DNA of 64,000 bases, taken from positions 124,001 to 188,000 of the forward strand of contig NZ_JAPQEZ010000002.1 in the NCBI RefSeq assembly GCF_026798195.1, written 5' to 3'. Below, in pieces: positions 61,156 through 64,000 of the stretch. Each line of letters starts with the position of its first letter. Positions within the stretch are counted from its first letter, which is position 1. The translations under genes were made by a program, and so were the position numbers. The notes beneath the pieces are model-generated. The model ran no database searches. It had not been told where the DNA came from and saw nothing but the letters and a program-made list of their open reading frames with translations. The stretch is from Lentilactobacillus senioris (GTDB lineage: Bacteria; Bacillota; Bacilli; Lactobacillales; Lactobacillaceae).

Positions 61156-61179
61156 AAAAATCCTCCTATATGTTTGCTA

Positions 61180-61222
61180 TCAAAACGCTTACATTGTACC
61201 ATAAGGCTCCCGTTTATCGCAA
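61180..61222 (-). promoter_or_regulatory. Promoter of the phosphatase gene with a candidate cre site
   Basis: Minus strand: -35 TTGCGA (61217-61222), 18 bp, extended -10 TGGTACAAT (TACAAT 61193-61198). TGTAAGCGTTTTGA (61180-61193) matches the CcpA cre consensus TGWAANCGNTNWCA except for one base. Confidence 0.55.
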
Positions 61223-61311
61223 GTATACCAATTTGGTAACCGGTTACACGCTTTTGCCAAGTAAAGTCATTTGTGCTAAACTATTATGTCAAGTTAGAGG
61301 GGAGACAGATG

Positions 61312-63612
61312 ATGACTGATAAGGTAAAAGCACAAGAACAGGCCCATTTGGACGAAGTAATCAGCAAGGTTCGAGCAGCTGAAAAAGTGGAAGAACAAAA
61401 GGGTAGCAAAGCTAAACAAGACGTTGATGAAATCAACCATAATTTCTACAATGATGTGCGGCTGAAAACCACTACTTATAGTGGCATGATGGAAACCGCC
61501 TTGACGATTCGCCAACAACAGCAAATGTTGACTGAACGGCAAACCCGTCAGAGTTATGCTGCTAAGCAGTTGGCTACCTTGCAAAAAATGGAAATTAATC
61601 CGTATTTTGCCAGATTAGATTTCCATGAAAATGGCGAACAAAACGCCGAAACGATTTATATCGGGATGGCCTCTTTTACCGACCGGCCAGATCACTATTT
61701 GATTTACGACTGGCGGGCTCCCATTTCCAGTATTTATTACGATGGTGGAATCGGTAAAGTTACTTATCAAACTCCTGCAGGAGAACAAACCGTTGACGTC
61801 AAACTCAAACGCCAATTCCAAATTGCTGACGGTGAAATTAAAACGGTCTTTGATACTGAAGAAGTAGTCGGCGACCAAATGCTACTAGATGCGTTAGGTA
61901 ACCAATCCGATACTAAAATGAAAAGTATCGTAACTACCATTCAAAAAGAACAAAACCAAATCATTCGAGATACCAGATCTGATTTGTTATTCGTTCAGGG
62001 GGCAGCTGGTTCTGGGAAAACAGCGGCAATTTTGCAACGGGTGGCGTATTTGCTGTACCAATACCGCGGTAATTTAAATTCAGCACAAGTGATTTTATTT
62101 TCACCTAACCAGCTTTTTAACGATTACATTAACCAAGTGTTACCGGAATTAGGCGAACAAAACATGGTGCAGATGACCTTTTATCAATATAGTTCTCACC
62201 GACTACCTAACATGCAGGTAGAAACTTTAGGAGAACGGTTTGACGAACAGTTTAACCCCGAAAAAAAGGCGGCTACCACTATGAAGGGCAGCCTGCAATA
62301 CTTTAAAGCAGTCACTGCCTACGCGAACCACTTAAATAAAGAAGATATGCGATTTAGAAATATCGTCTTTAAGGGCCGAGTGTTGATTTCTAAGGAAAAA
62401 ATCGCTGAAATCTATTATGGTTTCAATGAAAACTATAATCTAAGAAACCGATTGGACGGTACTAAAGAAGCCCTACTCAAGATTTTAAACCGGAAAATTC
62501 ACGTAGAAATGAAAACTGATTGGGCGGAAGAAGCAGTCCAAAACTTAACTAAAGAACAAATTCAACGAATGCATCACGATGCCGAAACTGAAATTCAGGA
62601 TGCCGACAAGGAGTTTAATTTCTTGGCACGAGCGATCGTAACCCAGGCCTTCCAAAAGGTGCGGCGCCAAATTGTCCGGAACCACTTCCTAACGATTACC
62701 CATCAATTTGTGCACTTTTTAAGAAGCGTACCTCAAATTATTAATCTGCAAGATTATGGATTAACCAGAGAAGAATGGCTGGATAATGTGGCCAGCGTAA
62801 TTGAAGACATTAAGCAAAACAAGCTGGCAATGGCTGATGTAGCCCCATACTTGTACTTATATGATTTGATGACCGGTAAACGGGGTCAAAAAGATATCAA
62901 ATACCTATTTATTGATGAAGTGCAAGATTATAGTGCCTTTCAGTTGGCGTTTTTGAAGTTTAGTTTTCCGCGGGCTAAATTCACGTTGCTGGGAGATTTA
63001 AACCAAGCCATCTTTACTCATGAAAATAGCCAACAACTACTAAATGAGTTAGGGACCATGTTCGATCAAGCCAAAACGCGGGTAATTCAGTTAACTAAGT
63101 CGTATCGTTCAACCGCTCAAATTACTAACTTTACGAAGTACTTACTCACTGATGGTGCCGCCATCGAAGCGTTTGATCGGCCAGGGGAATTACCGCAAAT
63201 TCACGTGGCAGCTGACGAAGCTAAGGCTTTAGAAGCCGTTAAAAGTCAAGTGGCCTCTAACCTAGAAATCCATGAAACGACTGCTATTATTGGTAAAACT
63301 TTAGCAGAATGTGAGCGCATCTTTGAATTGTTGAAAGCGGCCGGAGTTAGATCCACTTTGATTCGTACCGAAAATCAACGGTTAGTAAATGGTGTGATTA
63401 TCGTGCCATCTTACTTAGCTAAGGGACTAGAATTTGATAGTGTGGTAATGTGGAATGCTTCTGCGACTGAATATCCGGATGATGCAGATCGGCAATTGGT
63501 GTACACGATTTGTACGCGGGCAATGCATCGCCTAACGATTGTTGCCATTGAACAACTTTCACCGTTATTTAACGGCGTCCCTAAAACAGAATATGAATTG
63601 ATTACAGATTAA
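61312..63612 (+). CDS. helD: RNA polymerase recycling motor HelD (UvrD-like ATPase)
   Basis: Superfamily 1 ATPase of 766 aa. The N-terminal coiled coil (1-110) that enters the RNA polymerase channel is followed by Walker A GAAGSGKTAA (near 229), Walker B YLFIDEVQDYS (near 535), LGDLNQAIF and the C-terminal motif VIIVPSYLAKGLEFDSV. HelD removes stalled polymerase from DNA. Two adjacent ATGs exist at 61309 and 61312; GGGGAG spacing favours the second. The minus-strand phosphatase gene is divergent. Confidence 0.88.
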   Translation: MTDKVKAQEQAHLDEVISKVRAAEKVEEQKGSKAKQDVDEINHNFYNDVRLKTTTYSGMMETALTIRQQQQMLTERQTRQSYAAKQLATLQKMEINPYFARLDFHENGEQNAETIYIGMASFTDRPDHYLIYDWRAPISSIYYDGGIGKVTYQTPAGEQTVDVKLKRQFQIADGEIKTVFDTEEVVGDQMLLDALGNQSDTKMKSIVTTIQKEQNQIIRDTRSDLLFVQGAAGSGKTAAILQRVAYLLYQYRGNLNSAQVILFSPNQLFNDYINQVLPELGEQNMVQMTFYQYSSHRLPNMQVETLGERFDEQFNPEKKAATTMKGSLQYFKAVTAYANHLNKEDMRFRNIVFKGRVLISKEKIAEIYYGFNENYNLRNRLDGTKEALLKILNRKIHVEMKTDWAEEAVQNLTKEQIQRMHHDAETEIQDADKEFNFLARAIVTQAFQKVRRQIVRNHFLTITHQFVHFLRSVPQIINLQDYGLTREEWLDNVASVIEDIKQNKLAMADVAPYLYLYDLMTGKRGQKDIKYLFIDEVQDYSAFQLAFLKFSFPRAKFTLLGDLNQAIFTHENSQQLLNELGTMFDQAKTRVIQLTKSYRSTAQITNFTKYLLTDGAAIEAFDRPGELPQIHVAADEAKALEAVKSQVASNLEIHETTAIIGKTLAECERIFELLKAAGVRSTLIRTENQRLVNGVIIVPSYLAKGLEFDSVVMWNASATEYPDDADRQLVYTICTRAMHRLTIVAIEQLSPLFNGVPKTEYELITD

Positions 63613-63618
63613 AAATTC

Positions 63619-63648
63619 GGAACCTATTTAGATTAGGTTCCTTTTTTG
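63619..63648 (+). terminator. Terminator of helD
   Basis: Perfect 8-bp stem GGAACCTA/TAGGTTCC followed by T6. Confidence 0.9.
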
Positions 63649-63724
63649 TGGCTAAAATCTCAATAGTTGACTTCCCTAATGCTAATCGGTAACGTTAATA
63701 ATAGAAATTAATGGAGAGAATAAT

Positions 63725-64000
63725 ATGATTAAATCAATGCAGTTTACTCCGGAATGTCAATTGGTTGATGTATTTCAGCCGGATGAAACCGAAAAAAAGC
63801 ACCTTCAAAAACACTATGGAATGACCGATGAAATGTTTGGGTATGCCTTTGATATTGACGAACGAGCTCGAATTGAATCAGCAGATGATACCCCGTTAAC
63901 GTTAATTGTTTATGACGTTGTAGTTTCAAAGGACAGTGATGGTGAGAAGGATCCAACCGCGCCAATTACATTTGCTTTAGATGGAGAAACGTTGGTGATT
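63725..64000 (+). CDS. corA: CorA-family magnesium transporter, N-terminal part
   Basis: The first 92 codons of a gene cut by the window end. MIKSMQFTPECQLVDV, HYGMTDEMFGYAFDIDERARIES, TLIVYDVV and APITFALDGETLVI follow the pattern of the cytoplasmic N-terminal domain of lactobacillar CorA-type transporters. The C-terminal membrane part with the GMN motif is outside the window. GGAGAG precedes ATG 63725. Confidence 0.7.
   Translation, partial: MIKSMQFTPECQLVDVFQPDETEKKHLQKHYGMTDEMFGYAFDIDERARIESADDTPLTLIVYDVVVSKDSDGEKDPTAPITFALDGETLVI

Overview
The window is 64 kb of a low-GC Firmicutes chromosome, almost certainly a member of the Lactobacillaceae. The evidence is the lactobacillar peptidase set (PepX, PepI, PepV), a potABCD polyamine operon, a choloylglycine-hydrolase family protein, a VanX-type D-Ala-D-Ala dipeptidase, RNA-leader control of biosynthesis and uptake genes (TPP riboswitch, Asn T-box, PyrR-type attenuator), strong GGAGG ribosome sites and frequent TTG/GTG starts. 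I cannot fix the species. I see no insertion sequence, prophage, CRISPR array or rRNA operon; the region looks like ordinary core chromosome.

Layout. 0-8 kb: a YibE/F membrane pair, a secreted amidase, PerR, a GNAT-like protein, a lactonase and a nuclease-helicase fusion. 8-16 kb: a P2-type cation ATPase and the pot operon. 16-22 kb: asparaginase, a protein with four Sm-like repeats, and the ykoEDC thiamine/HMP transporter under a TPP riboswitch. 22-32 kb: DacA, an HAD phosphatase, a BSH-like hydrolase, an FAD protein next to DdpX, tRNA-Arg, and several stress or housekeeping genes. 32-43 kb: a uracil/xanthine permease with a PyrR attenuator, YfcC plus PepV, a tryptophan-type ABC transporter with a complex leader, and a divergent DUF190-CrcB-CrcB operon. 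43-52 kb: a CPBP protease, an ABC-F protein, a frameshifted asnA behind an Asn T-box, PepI and PepX. 52-64 kb: an antiporter-Nudix-kinase operon, Zur, a Ser/Asp-rich surface protein, glnQHMP, HflX, a phosphatase, HelD and the start of a CorA-like gene.

How the genes work together. Much of the window concerns nitrogen supply (peptidases, glutamine, tryptophan and polyamine uptake, asparaginase, asparagine synthetase) and cell-wall turnover (amidase, DacA, DdpX). Control is mostly through RNA leaders and two Fur-family repressors, each with a matching operator at its own promoter: a PerR box and a Zur box.

The most interesting points are the trpX leader (a 13-codon peptide with one Trp codon followed by two back-to-back terminators), a small ORF before hflX that mimics the HflX start, the apparent loss of all four Fe-S cysteines in the XPD/DinG-type helicase, a -1 frameshift in asnA, and the protein with four Sm-like repeats.
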